From Brevipalpus yothersi (lineage: Eukaryota; Arthropoda; Arachnida; Trombidiformes; Tenuipalpidae): a stretch of DNA of 64,000 bases. This document shows, piece by piece, positions 24,701 to 37,048 of this stretch. The DNA lies in the NCBI GenBank assembly GCA_003956705.1, contig QZCP01000091.1:62001-126000 (forward strand), given 5' to 3'. The notes beneath the pieces were generated by a model. The model was not told the origin of the DNA. It saw nothing but the letters and a program-made list of their open reading frames with translations, and ran no database searches. The position numbers and the translations under genes were made by a program. Each line of letters begins with the position of its first letter. The first letter of the stretch is position 1.

Positions 24701-26728
24701 GAAGAAAACCTCGTTTTTATGATTTTCACTCTCTATAAATCCGAAACTTTCTTTCAAGGCAGCAATGAAGCCCCTGTGTACTGATTTCAGTTCATTTTTA
24801 GCATGATAAACATACAAATCACTATTGAAGTATTCGTTTCCATCTCCACTACTTGCAGCATTATTCATGTAACCATTTTTCGTATAAGTGAGATCATATT
24901 TGCTGCATGCATCCGTATTATTCAGATGAGAAGAAGATGATGAGTGGAGATGGTGATTATTACTATTGATATTATTGTATTGAGCCATATTTTTGGAAGC
25001 TTCTTCTGATTCAGTCGTAGATCCAACACCTGATGATGATGAAAACGGAGCTAACGGGTTCAAGGATTGTAGGTTACTTGAAGAGGTATCACATTCGTTG
25101 GAGGGCGAGACATAATCCGTGAGTGAAGAGGAACAGTTATCGTTCATTGAGCCATTAGAGAGATCTGACTTCATATTAATTGGTATTTGGGATAATATAT
25201 GAGACCATGAATTATGAGTCGAGGCAAAACGACTCTCAGCAATTTTGTTCAGGTACGGAGATTTGCTTGAGTAAGATTGACTTGATTCGGAGGGCATGTC
25301 ACTGTTGAAATCAATTAATGGGAACTCACAATTATCAGAGATGTCTTTTTTCGATTCCATTTCGGTGGATCCATATCCGTTTCTCATACCATCACCATAA
25401 TAACCGTAGCCAGTTCTTCCCGATTTCAGATCACCATTGCAATCGCCACTTGATCTAGCAACAACATTCTTAAAGATGGTATAATTAGGTAGATACTTAA
25501 TTCGGATGGCTTGAAGACGGCTTGGCATCGATGGATCTGGCACAGGAGTGAATTCAACCTCTGTGTTCAGTTCCGGAGTGATATCAGTATCAATTATTTC
25601 TGCAAGACGGAAAAATATACGAGTTCCTTCACGATTGAGGCATTTGATGAATCCATAGGATTCTTTGAGACCAGCAATGTAGCCTTGTTCCCTTTGCTCA
25701 GTCGAATTCTCAAAGGTTTCATCAGCAAGTATAACATTTGTGGCATGTTGCAGTTTATCACGTCTATCGGTAACCAAATTGAAGTGAACCAGATCACCAA
25801 CGTTCAGTGTATAATCACCTTTGACATCTTTATCAGAGAAACTACTGTGCTCTTCGGTTCCATCTTTATTGGTGAAAACAATTCTACCAGGAAAAGGATC
25901 AGGACTCGAACCACTAGGGCCACTATTACTGGATGCATGGTGCTGCCTTCCAATGGAATGATTGTTGTGACGTTCGATTGTTTTCACTACTGCGCCTTTA
26001 TGGGTTTCAGTGCTAATATCTTCAAGCACAACAGTTCCTGGAGCCAACTTATCCACATTGACAGCAACCTCCTTGCTATTACGAGTTTGAATACTGAATT
26101 CAACATCATTGCCCAAATTCAAGCCATTGAAATCTTTACACTCAGATGAGTGGAAAAATATCTCTTTGACCACATCAGCTCTCTCAATGAAACCAAAAGA
26201 ATCTTTCAAAGTGCACACCACTCCTTGATATCGTTCAGGAGTGGGAGACTCTAGACAAATACGGCGAGCTCTTAGATTGCCACTCTTATCGGTGGCCAAA
26301 CAAAAGGTGACTCGATCTTTTTGCTTAAACACTTGGTCAGGATCTTCTAGATCACTTTTGGTAAATGGTAGAAAGAAACATTCACCTCGATTCTCATATG
26401 CCACTCGACCTTCACGTCCATCAGATATTTCGGTGGTAATAAATCCACTAACACGTTCCGCATTTGATTCTTCGCGAAATGCTTCCGAATTAATTTTAAC
26501 AACCATAGATGCGATCGGCTTACCAGTTCGCCGATCGTAGGTCATCTCAAATTCAACTGCATCACCCAATTTGAGATGATCAATATTACCTTTGAATTGA
26601 CTATAATGAAAAAAGAGTCTTGCTTGTCGTTCACAACACTGAATAAATCCATAGGATGGAAGTAATTTTTCGACAATCCCAGCTTCGCGATATCCAGCAG
26701 AGGCACCAGGTGAGGAAGATTTCATCAT
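21708..26728 (-). CDS. CSDE1: Cold shock domain-containing protein E1 (CSDE1/UNR)
   Basis: Exons in coding order: 26728-24693, 22619-22208, 22141-21951, 21876-21708, giving 935 residues; phases agree. UNR is a cytoplasmic RNA-binding protein acting in mRNA translation and decay (and in insects in dosage compensation). Five canonical cold shock domains are visible by their core motif: SYGFIQC..LFFHYS, SFGFIER..EIFFHS, SYGFIKC..RIFFRL, SFGFIES..VFFHYS and AFGFLNY..LFFHMS. The C-terminus carries a SUZ-C-type motif (RLINRLKSLQ, then VIRQPRGPDG). A Ser/Asn-rich linker of about 200 residues sits between the third and fourth canonical domains. ATG 26728 is chosen because its exon begins about 19 bases upstream, at acceptor TTTAG. 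The first intron (24692-22620) contains a gene on the other strand. RPL37 lies head-to-head upstream. Confidence 0.95.
23385..23390 (+). promoter_or_regulatory. TATA box of the nested secreted-protein gene
   Basis: TATAAA within GGCATATAAAAAGAG, about 85 bases upstream of ATG 23475. The spacing and the strong match suit an inducible or tissue-specific promoter inside the CSDE1 intron. Confidence 0.55.
23475..24383 (+). CDS. Secreted protein of unknown function, nested in a CSDE1 intron
   Basis: Single exon, 302 residues, no family recognised. The N-terminus MKFSIIICTVIAVSHVSSAQ is a good signal peptide, with cleavage expected after SSA. The mature part has acidic helix-forming sequence (about 80-210) with N-glycosylation motifs NFT, NLT and NQT. 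A Ser/Thr/Ala-rich, low-complexity C-terminus of about 90 residues follows. There are no cysteines in the mature chain as far as I can see, which argues against a disulphide-stabilised fold. A TATA box (23385) and AATAAA (24501-24506) bracket it, supporting an independent transcription unit. It lies wholly inside the first intron of CSDE1 on the opposite strand. Confidence 0.75.
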   Translation: MKFSIIICTVIAVSHVSSAQQLMDPSFEAGLKFSENIVNFLSRMNANGESVPEAQQVYSDEQSEKVIEPTEATNIDSSELRASPATTRLEEVLTAAVRVLEENANTFSNFTSTNLTQFLDRVRFVQEMVKSTEDIAQKYQGPIDDIRNAIMKVMMNEIMANFPEIIRQTGEFFSKARESLAAAYRQYIQEVGEGNQTPQLALLMKLLGIGGATKSTPATTFSQSTETSLVSSSTPFSIASFEEEKSYKSVAKGRQEVASQTSNIGLSAPSIQKMSSNLGDSKTLQSPANAAKNIIQTRSKKV

Positions 26729-26812
26729 GAATTTGGCCACATTGGCTCTAAAAAAAAAGATTTAATAATTTGGTATTGATGGTTTTGTGTGATGGTGTGT
26801 GTGTAAGTGTGC

Positions 26813-26909
26813 TTGTTGTTGTTGTTGTTGTTGTTGTTGTAGTGGTGGTGGTGGTAGCGAAATTGATGATGATGATATTGATGACAATAATAATAATAAT
26901 AATAATAAT
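26813..26909. repeat. Trinucleotide repeats (TTG)n and (AAT)n upstream of CSDE1
   Basis: TTG units run over about 26813-26840, followed by GTG-rich sequence; TAA/AAT units run over about 26886-26909. Both lie just upstream of the CSDE1 start exon, probably in its 5' intron. GA-rich runs follow at 26990-27022. Apart from these simple repeats, 26729-27499 holds only the shared CSDE1/RPL37 5' region. Confidence 0.85.
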
Positions 26910-27499
26910 GATGATGGCTAAAAAGTAGAAGGTCACAAGAGTATAATAGATATAGTTGTATACAGATATATATATTTCCTTTGAGATACAGAGAGAGAGA
27001 GAGGAGAGAAGAGAGAGAGAGCGTGAGATACAGGAAAGAGTTTTAATTGAATTGGAATCCTGAACTCAAATTAATTATATATATATCTATAATATATATG
27101 AGCCTGATGCCAGGATTTTTGATCACAGTTGTGTTAAACAAAAAGCTCAAAAAACGAAAAAAATTTTTTTCTCCTCTCAAATCGCTGAAAAAAGAGAAAA
27201 GAAAACAGAAAAGCAAAACAGCATGATAGAGGGCGCTTCTTTTTTTTGGACAGAAAATTTTTCCATCTTCTTTTATTGACACCAGATGGCATTGGTGTGA
27301 AAGTCTCGGAAACGGAAATGCTTACATGCGGCTTTAATATTTTGGATGTTGCTGTTTTGCAATCATCAAGTTTGATAGTTTGAATTGGAATTAAATTTGA
27401 TTTAATTGTTTTGAGGGATTGTAAAATCCCATTTCATCTTTTTTTTTCTTGGTAACAATTTTGATATATACACTTACTATTAAGTAGTTACTGGTCAAA

Positions 27500-28017
27500 A
27501 TGGTTAGTATGATGTTTTGAGAGGCTTACTGTGTCTTGTGGTACCTGTGTGTTTGTGTACGATACTTGAATATGGTTTACGATGATGTACCTAAGTATAT
27601 GTTTTTTGTTTCCAAATTAACAGACTAAAGGTACTTCATCCTTTGGAAAGCGACACAATAAGACACATACTTTGTGTCGACGATGTGGCAGAAGCTCTTA
27701 TCACATTCAAAAGAAGCGATGTGCTTCCTGTGGCTATCCATCTAGAAGAACTCGTAAATGTAAGTATTTGAATGATAGTTGTGTTGCTGATCCCTTTGAT
27801 GTGTGTAAACCACTTTATTAATCATACCTCTTCTAATCATTCAGATAACTGGAGTGAAAAGGCTATTAGAAGGAAGACCACTGGAACAGGACGATGCAGA
27901 CATCTTAAGAAAGTTCACCGTCGTTTCAAGAATGGAGTAAAACACATTGCCTCACACATTAGGAAAGTTCCAACTGGTGCCGGAGCACCAAAGATTAAGT
28001 CTAAATCTGATAAATAG
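27500..28017 (+). CDS. RPL37: 60S ribosomal protein eL37
   Basis: Exons 27500-27502, 27624-27759 and 27845-28017 give 103 residues. It is a structural component of the large ribosomal subunit. The sequence [20 protein letters not shown] continues into the CRRCG...CASCG zinc ribbon, and the basic middle (KAIRRKTTGTGRCRHLKKV) matches the family almost exactly. Exon 1 holds only the ATG of the coding sequence, as in several animal ribosomal-protein genes. The C-terminus is a few residues longer than in vertebrates. A T-rich tract at 27438-27450 could be a TOP-type start site. AATAAA is at 28032-28037. CSDE1 lies head-to-head. Confidence 0.97.
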
Positions 28018-28936
28018 TTCTTTTGGCTATAAATAAATTAAAACCAAGCAAAATTGAAAGTTTATATCTCGTATTTTCGTGTTTGCTTTCCGAAGCTACT
28101 TCTGTATCAGTAGTCGATCTGTCTATAAGAATTTCTAACGCATCATACTTTTGAACTTTCCGTCTGATCTCTAGCAATGGTCAGTTTCTCCTGATCAATT
28201 CGTTCCTGTGCATTGAGATTCTTCACAAAGTTTCTTGAAATAACTAATTATGATTACCCGATCATATGTTTCGTGCTGACAATTTGCTCACTCTGTGCAA
28301 AGCTGTCTCACGAGACATCTAAAAAAAGGCTCGAATGGCTCAAAAATCTTCGAGAATACCGTTTGCTTCGTTTCCTTAAAAACGCAAACCAAATGATTAA
28401 AATTATTATTTCAATGATCGATTTAGGCGCCAAAGAGATAGAAGGTTGCTCTTATCAGTCACTAATTAATTCGACTTCCATTGATTACAAGGAGCAGTCA
28501 TATGATAATATTGATGATATTGAGAAGAAATCAAAGATATCATTCTTTTCTTAAACCTTAATTCAATTAATTCGTGTTACAACATCGCTATTATCTAGGT
28601 GTGATTCTGTCAGTTTTAACAATGACCATGATAGTTAAGTTGCCGAGCATCCGATGTGAAAACATAATAATACTTGTCTAATAAAAATAAAAATTTAAAT
28701 TTAAAAATCAAATAAAACCAAGGTATCAACGACGAATACATGACTTTTTACAGAATATACTCGAACAAATCATCACTTCAAAACCAGCATACTATTTTTC
28801 GAACAATTTATCATCATCATGAGTATTGCTTTCAAACAATCATCAACAGTCAAACATATCTATTTCGATCCTAAATAACCCATCCAATCTCTAGTAGTTC
28901 CAAAGGGCTTCAAATTATCCATGAATACAACTGATT
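28018..28936. other. Intergenic interval with one unassigned open frame
   Basis: Lies between the 3' ends of RPL37 (+) and the serotonin transporter (-). An open frame of about 113 codons at 28213-28554 (+) has no ATG at its start. It begins with a hydrophobic stretch (YPIICFVLTICSLC) and ends in a charged region. A stop lies just upstream and no convincing acceptor was found, so it is not called a gene. AT-rich sequence with AATAAA-like motifs follows near 28680. Confidence 0.35.
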
Positions 28937-31900
28937 TCACACTTCCGAATAATTTTCCCATTCAGCTGGTTGCTCACCAATAACCTCTTTAGGATTAGAA
29001 TTCATTGGTTGAGGCTTAATTGACTTGATGCAGCGCTAGAATAGAGAGAAAAAAATGAATCAGTATTACTCTATATTCACCAAAATCGTCGCATATCAAT
29101 GCAAAAAGTTCTCACCTCAGTAAATGAGCCATCTACTTTTGTGAATAAATGAAATATAGCATATATTGGTACACAAGCCATTGGCAAGCTAGTTATCAGC
29201 CATCCTAATGCAATTGACCATGGCGGATATTCATAAAACTGGCCTTTTTTAACTTCCAATCGTAAATCTTGATATTGATACAGCGAAAATGTGAACATTG
29301 CCTTCAGAGAAAGAAGAGGAGAAAAAAAGACGGAAATAATAATCACAAACAATGTTGAATCCTGAAATGTCTTGCTCGATTGTGATGAATGTGTACATGA
29401 CTGTACAGTCGATTTATGATGATACTTACGAATAGTAAGACTGGACAAATATAAGCCCAGCAGCTTCGCCAAAAAAAGCCAGGCATAAAACCGAGCATCT
29501 CTTGTATTTGATGAGCAAATTTATTGGCCCCTTTAAGATGGAATTGTATTTGATATTGTTAATGAATTTGATTGAATTCTGAAAATCCGCTATTGAGAAA
29601 TATTCACTCACCGTACAGCCAGCATATGGCAAGTGATTCGATGAAAACGATGAACAGGAGAGGAATGACGATTCCATAAGATTCGAGCCAGTGTATTACG
29701 TAGCTACCACCCTAGAGAATATTTTGGACGAGAACAAAGTGAAAAAAGACAAAAAATGAGAATATGGATGCCTCCAGAGAATATCGACTACAGATTGATT
29801 GATCAATCCTATTCTGAGACATCTTGGACAAATTTTCTAGCCATAGATACATAATATCACTATTTTGGGATCTCTAACTCAAGTACCAAGGCATATTCAA
29901 CAGTCTGGGAGTTTGATTGAACAAGTGGTTCAAATTTTGATCACTTACATATGTAGTTGTAGGTAGAGCAAAAATGAATATAAATATGACCACAATTCCA
30001 ACGAATAGTTCACGGTATTTGCGTAAAGTTTTGGGATACTCATCACAAAGCCCGGTGAGAATTGCTTCGAGTCCACCAAACTGAAATCAAGGGAAATATA
30101 TTAAGAATGTCAATCTCATCCAATCAGGATTGGGATTCAATGGGGATTTATTGGAGAGAATAGACTAGGAATATTGTTGGGAAAATCGTACCGTACTGTC
30201 GAGTCCCAAAGTTATCAACATGATGAAAAACAAAACGGCCCAAAATGGAGAATATGACATGTTTGCAATGACTTCAGCGTAAACGATAAACACCAAACCA
30301 TTATCTGGAATAAGCAAAGAAAAGATGAAAAATAACGGTTTTTCAAAAATGATAGACACAAATTTTTTCTTACTAACTTCCTTCAAGAACATCCTTAACC
30401 TCTTTATTCAACATTTTCGCCATGTATCCAAGAACCGCAAATGTTACAAAACCAGACAAAAGGCTTGTTGCACAATTAATGATACTTGTAAATATTGCAT
30501 CACTGAAAGAATCAATGGTAACTTCTTTATTCCCAAGAGCAAAATAGAGAGATTTTCTGATAAATCAAATTCTAAGACTTACCTGAAGCAATTATTATGA
30601 AATCTATTATAACTGGAGAGAGCTAAGAGAACTCCGAATCCGGGTCCAAGCGAAAAGAAAATCTGTGTTGCTGCTTCAACCCAAACCTAGAGAAGAAAAT
30701 TGGGATCATTTTATTTTGGATGCCTTTGAAAGTGAGGGAAACATCGCTCAATTGTGAACAATTCAAAAAATAGAAAATTTACACTGTATTAGAATTCATC
30801 TATCTTTCTAATAGAAATCGAATTCATAGTTTGATACTATGGGTGTTTCTATCAGAATTTCAGAGAACCTAATGCTCCTAAAATTTCAATTTACCAATTA
30901 AACTTCCCTCGATCACACTCAAAGATGTACTCGGAAAGTACTGAGGAAGTAGAATTTATCTTCAATTGACTAGGGACTCAAAATGCAACGAAACATTAGT
31001 CCATCACACTATTACAATCATTCTATTTGTGTAAGGATTGTATCTATAATTGATAGTACCAAAAAGTCTCCAGAATTTAAATGAATTTTTTATTCGAACA
31101 ATTATGTTCAAAGGTTGAATATTTACCTCAATTTCGAGGAGTTTATCCCATTGGGGATATAGATAGTATTTTATTCCATCTGATGAGCCATCCAAAGTGA
31201 CGGATCGGATGAGAAAAAGAGTTAAAACAATGTATGGCATTGTTGCGGTAATCCATACAGCCTAGGGGAAAATTTGATACTCTTGAAATAAATGATCATT
31301 CACATTATATATTTACAGGGGCATTCATTCTAAATTCTAACCTTTCCAGCACTTTTAACTCCTTTCCAAAGTGATAGATATACTAAAATGAACACAATAC
31401 CCAAGTATAATGCTAATGAGCCTTTGATTGGCCCTAAATCATCAATCCCACTTGACTCTGAGAACTTAAGAACGTTTCGTCTGTTGGAAAATTGGAAAAA
31501 ATTTATAAAAAAGGAAGTTTAATTGATTCTTTGAGATGAATTGCATTTCTCATAGGAAAAATGTTATGCTCAGAAATTTTGAACTTTAGCTCATAAAAAG
31601 TTAACTTTTCCAAAATAACTCAACAGCAATAGAACGGTACTTTTAATTTCAAAATCTGAACTTTTTCATTCATTCATTATTTTGTCCAGAAACTACCTTA
31701 TTGATGAAAATTGAGGTTTGTTGCCGTTCTTTTGACATCTCATTCGAAGGGAATAAATTGCGAATATCATTCGCCAGTGTGTATATACGTCAATAAGTAG
31801 ATGCTAAATCATTGAGCTACTGGAGGAAAGAACAAAAAGCAAAGGTATTCCATTGGTTATATTTGAGTAATGAGTGCTCCTGTCAAGATATAGAAAGAAA

Positions 31901-33848
31901 GAGGTCCTCTATTCTCATCACTTAAGTCATCCAACCTGGAACTAAAAGAGCTTCAGAAGCGAGATAATGGCAATTTATCCTCTTCCCGAATAAATGTATT
32001 CTCTCTCTCCTTCTTCCCACAATATCGAGACGAAGTGGAATGCGCGGATTTCATGAGGTAAAGAACATTCCTAGGGGGGATGCTCACTCAATCTCTATCA
32101 TGAGAATACCTGGAAGAAGAGAGAGAGACACTCTATAGGATAGTGGACCGAAGAATCAGATGATTAAGAGAACTAGGTGTACTTGTCAAGGAATACTGTC
32201 CTGTTTCTCTACCATAATGTTTAGTTATTGATGAAGAGTACTTTTTTTCGATTAAGATTCAATTATCAAGAGCATAGAATATTTCCCACGAGTATATATT
32301 GGTTACATACTTTAAAAATTCTTCTGCTGGACTCACAGAATCATTTGATGGATTGTGAGCCCGATTTTGTAGCAACAGACAATTCTCAGTATTCCAAGTA
32401 TTGTTACAAGATGTCCATGGCAGTGGATTTTCGAATGAAGCCATCAAATAATAAACAGCCCAGGCAATGATAGTATTATAATACATTCCCATGTATAAGT
32501 CAATAACACACATACCGAAACCGATTCCTGGAAGGATGAAAAGAAGATATATAAACACAAGAAGTCAGGGTTCTAGTCGAATTCTTTTGAAAAGGAAAAG
32601 TTCGTCAAAACTCATTTTTTTGAACTGGAATCCTTTTTCCAAGAACTCAAAATTTCTTGTGTCTTGTAAACATAATTTTAACTTAAAATGAATCTTTGCT
32701 TTTTGCTAAAAACTCTTTTAAATCCATCATACTGTTTTCATCCTCTGGTATGTTTGTTCTGGGAAATGAATACTCTCTACATCAGAAATATCTCTTATGA
32801 GCTTCAGGTGATCTAGGCAGAGAAATATAGTTCACAGAAATGCCTTCAATGAGCTATTGTATATTTCATTTTTGAATGCATTTCTCTTTCCTACTTGGAC
32901 AATGAAAATCACAGTTGAGGGGAACTACTAACCTTCAAACATCCAGAGAATCTGACGGATTGTGAGTCTTGAAGTTTTCTTGTTCGAGTTCAGACAAAAT
33001 AAAAGTATACAATACGGAAAATGAGAGAATGCGATCGGTAGAGTCAACATTTGCAAGTCAATTTAGAATAAACTATCTCACAGCTATTGAAACTAATTCT
33101 CATCCGTTTCCTTGGAAGTCTTTTAAGCAGTAGTAGTATACCTCCATCAAGTGGGGAACAGTTTGTATTTACACATTCACTGTTCATCCTTTAATTGGAA
33201 CGATATTGATGATAATTACATTCCTCACATGATTTTCGATCTTTCCTGGTCATCATCTATATCAACAGGATGAACAGTAACCCTGGGTTTCATTCGTTTC
33301 ATGTATTTCTATTCCTTACATTTTCGGTGCCTTACTTTCATCCTTTCTTCATTCTCATCCTCCTCTCACACCCATCTTTTGCTCAGCAACAGTGGGATGC
33401 CAGTTAGTCGAAGTCTTATTCCCATTTCATTTGCTTTCCTCTCTCTCTCCATCAATCCGCATCCTTTCTTCTGTCGTCTTCTTTTCCATTCCAAGTTTCA
33501 TACGGATCCTTATTCCCTCTCTTACTTTTTCTTCTTCTTCTTTCTTTTCTTCATACCTCCACTCATTCTTTCCTGTCCTCATTTCAGTTCTAATAGATTC
33601 ATAGTTATCTTTCCTCAATACTCGATGTAAATGTATCTCTTTTACTCTCTTTCCTATCTGCAAAGAATTCGATTTGAGTTCTAAGTTTTACACCATCCAC
33701 CTCGAGCAAATCTGGGCAAAATTCTCAAAGATATTACCATTGAAAAGGTATTCTCCCAACTGTTGCGTTTCAATTGAGTGAGAATGCTGTTCCATTAAAT
33801 GAAAGCTAACAAAGTTCTGAGTAACTCAAAATTGCTAAAGAAACGAAT

Positions 33849-33906
<58 letters not shown>

Positions 33907-35193
33907 TGTAGAAATCATATTGCTCTCTTTTCTGCTTCTCTTCCTTTCTTTGCCTCTTTTTACCGTTATTTTTCAAGTTCAATCCAATCAGTGAATTCTG
34001 AAAAGATCCGAAGTGATTCGATTCTAGTAGGACAGGCAATAAAAGCCTATCCTTCGAAATCTTTCTCACCTTATTTCGCCACTTTAACCTACTTGTAACT
34101 AATTAAATGGAAGAAAATGGCTCACAGGATTGGTATCATTTTCAGAAAGTCACATCTCCACATTTCGATGAAAGTTTACAAGTATGAAAGTAACTTCATC
34201 CTTGAATCTTTTCTCATTCTTCTTCGAATTTCAGCTACAAAATCGATATGAATTGTTCTAGGGCACATTTTTTGAATAATTTATCCTTCTATCTACAGGA
34301 TTAGCAAAGTTTCACTATTGCATGGATTTTCTTCTTTCAAAAACAGAATTTGTGGCATAAATGAGGAAAAGAAAACGTATACACATATTCATACCTTTCA
34401 TGATAGGACATATATGTCGCCATAATCTGAGGCATCCACTTCGATAGTATTGACCCAGAGCGAGTTCAAGATAGAATAAAGGTAAACCCCCAAAAATGAG
34501 CATGATCATATAAGGGATAAGAAAAGCTCCTGTAAGTAGAAAATAGTATGAACATTGTCCATAACTCAGAGGTAATACATAATTAATCAAATTAAGACAA
34601 CTTGAGAAGACTTTCTGATCAGTTCTCTTACCTCCACCATTTCGATAACATACGAAAGGAAATCGCCAAACATTTCCCAAATCAACTGCAAAACCTATAA
34701 CGGCAAGCAAAAATTCTACCTTTTTGTCCCAAGTTTCACGATCTGGATCAATTATTTGTTCATTTTCATAATTTGGCATCACTGTTGAAGTGACTTTGGG
34801 ACGTTTTTTGTTCGAAGAAATGGATATGTTCTCAACAAAAGTGAAGAGTCTTCCTTTTGAACTATTTGAACGAACTACTGAACATTTATCAGTATGCTGG
34901 CTTGGACTTGAACCAATTAAACATGATTCTGATGATTGAGCACGTTGATGCACATCACTTCGAGGTGTCATGCTATTAGGACCTCCACTTTCACCCTCTT
35001 TTGACACTTCCATCTGATCCTGACTCACCAGAGGATCGTTCATGATTATTTCTTTCACTTTGATGGGAGAAATTTCACTTTGAATAGCTTGATCAGATTC
35101 TTTGAGTAATTTATCACGTTCAACATGCTCCGTTAAAAGGGAAACACTTTTCGTAAGTGAATCAAGACATTCACTGAGTTGATCAGAAGTCAT
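28937..35193 (-). CDS. SERT: Sodium-dependent serotonin transporter (SLC6A4/SERT-like)
   Basis: Thirteen exons in coding order: 35193-34632, 34529-34395, 32527-32311, 31480-31342, 31261-31127, 30686-30583, 30502-30378, 30304-30192, 30080-29949, 29711-29612, 29530-29430, 29301-29116, 29035-28937. They give 715 residues with all phases consistent. It is a neuronal plasma-membrane Na+/Cl- symporter that takes up serotonin. TM1 carries the monoamine-binding aspartate in AVDLGNVWRFPF. TM3 (GFGMCVIDLYMGMYYNTII) and the loop PWTSCNNTWNTENC match arthropod SERT better than dopamine transporters. TM6 is in IFFSLGPGFGVLLALSSYN and TM8 in ITLGLDST. The N-terminal cytoplasmic region (about 150 residues, Ser-rich) is long. 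ATG 35193 is the first in frame. The 1.9-kb second intron holds a CT repeat. Confidence 0.95.
33852..33900. repeat. (CT)n microsatellite in a SERT intron
   Basis: About 24 uninterrupted CT units lie within intron 32528-34394. The surrounding sequence (33300-33660) is also pyrimidine-rich. No exon is evident in this intron. Confidence 0.97.
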
Positions 35194-35892
35194 AACTGGG
35201 TGAGAGAAATTTCAAAACTTTAATGACTTTTAGAATCATTTTCATTCACTGGAAAAGTGAGAGAGAAAAGGAAAAAATTTTTTCACGGTCAGAACTGTGG
35301 TCCATTAGATTCTAAGCGAAGAAGTCGAATTGGGCGCTCTCAATAAGACGATGGCAAATCAATAAATCATTTGGACTGAAGGTATGCTCAGAATAAGGCT
35401 ACAAGAAGTAATGATGGAGTCGAAACTTGGAGTACCTTTTGGAAACTTACATAGGATGTAGAGATCTGTCATCCAAAGTATTCTGAGTATAGTCAAGCGT
35501 TTGCACCCCATAAAGATGATGCAAGGTAAACTGAGGGCATGTAGGACAGGCTAGCAAATCTCATGCGACAGTGCGACTGTCTAATGCCTTTTTTTCCCTT
35601 CTACCTTCTTCTACTTTGAGCACCCGTTAGCACTGGGCTGGGCTGGCTCTGTGTGAAAGTATGTGAATGTATGTGTATGTGTCTATGTGATCGTTATGAG
35701 GAGAGAATATTGATTAGCTTTCCCGGACTTTCTCTCGATGATCATCATCCACCATTCTCGGTATTCTCATCCGATGTATCTTCTCCTCTCCTACACATTT
35801 CTCACCATGATGGTAGAGAGAATAAGAGAATTTACACAGTTTCTCCTGTGGTCTTCAACTTTCTATCGTTAGATATTGAATGAGAGAAAGAA

Positions 35893-35914
35893 AGAGAGAG
35901 AGAGAGAGAGAGAG
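35893..35914. repeat. (GA)n microsatellite upstream of SERT
   Basis: A short GA run about 700 bases before the SERT start codon, in its likely 5' region. Confidence 0.9.
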
Positions 35915-36082
35915 AAAGTACCTGTTGCTTCCTCAATAGATAACTGATAGTTATACCGGATGTTTCTTTATGCGCATATATTTTCGACAAAAGTATGTGT
36001 TAGCGAGAGAGGAAGATTGATCCATCTTAACTTCTGGCCAGGATTTTTTCTCTCTCTCCATCAATGTGCACACTTTCATTCG

Positions 36083-36779
36083 ATGTTACTTCGTTTCTCT
36101 TTTCTCTCTCATCTTCCTGTCTCACTAGGAGTTTTATCTTGGCTTCAATCATCAAATGCTCTTCTGTCCCATCAGTATTCTCCTTCAGGATATTTACTAG
36201 TAGTAGTATCTACTCAATTTTTATTCACCATAATTTACTCATTTCCTATCCAAAGCAGCCAACAGTCTCCATCGTTCAGTGTGAACCATTTTCAAATAAA
36301 TGGTTCAAGCGGAGATGGAAATATTCGTACGGGTGAAGATGCTGAAATTCCCAGGTATGGCATGAGAATAATCTCAGATGAGGGGATATCATGAGAAGGG
36401 TGAATTTTTTTCAAAATGATGAAAAATTGAAGGGAAATATCTCAAAAATAATTAACAGACCGATAACAGTTAGGTTTCGCGTGATGGTAAAGATGGGTGG
36501 TCGAAAGATCCAAATTGATTCGATTCATGAGAACGAATTTGTAAGTCTCACTCGTAGTTTTATTCTAAGTACAATACAATGTAGAGATTACAATGCGATC
36601 TACGATTATACATATACATATGTACAGATGATTAAAATGGCTTTTAACCGGGAATATTGGGGGGTAAAATTTATAAAAACCGAAAATGAATAGATTTATA
36701 ACAGTCGATTTCATTCTGCCATCAGGTCAAGAATTCACCATTCTCAACACCGATTCAAGTCAATTTCAATGCTCGTTGA
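36083..36779 (+). CDS. Candidate small three-exon gene, unknown function
   Basis: Proposed exons are 36083-36354, 36459-36540 and 36726-36779 (135 residues). An in-frame alternative acceptor at 36705 adds seven residues. Three independent signs agree. The open frame ends at a donor (CCCAG/GTATGG) in phase 2. The next acceptor (TTAACAG) restores frame for 27 codons up to donor GAATTT/GTAAGT in phase 0. The third acceptor continues in frame to TGA at 36777. The N-terminus from ATG 36083 is strongly hydrophobic and could be a signal peptide or membrane segment, but the true start is uncertain; an acceptor near 36175 is possible. The middle exon encodes a basic stretch (VRFRVMVKMGGRK). No family was recognised. 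It lies on the opposite strand from SERT (28937-35193) and ZER1 (37049-41538). Chance splice-like pairing in AT-rich DNA is the main alternative. Confidence 0.33.
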
Positions 36780-37048
36780 GTTTTCCAAAGCACCCAATGA
36801 AGCATATCTTTTCCATCTGCGGGATAATAATTTTTTCATCAGAGAAATTATTGAAGCCACACGTATGCTCAGCAATTATGTTGAATGACCTATGTATAAG
36901 TAGATATTCTTGATGTGATATTCCTGACTCTAACCCAAAGCTCATATTCTTGAGCATAAATGCAATCCTCTTCATTGGAGCCCTTTTTATGATGCTTCAA
37001 TATACACCCTTTCTCACTATTCGTAGTTTGGAGTATGAATGAAAAAAC

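Noticed and set aside
25511..26149. 212-codon open frame on the + strand
   Set aside because: Antisense to the CSDE1 cold shock domains; no homology of its own.
28213..28554. 113-codon frame between RPL37 and SERT
   Set aside because: No ATG at the start, a stop just upstream and no convincing acceptor. Kept only as a remark.
35960..36082. Upstream extension of the candidate gene at 36083
   Set aside because: The frame is open, but the sequence is pyrimidine-rich and low complexity. ATG 36083 or a later acceptor is more likely the real start.
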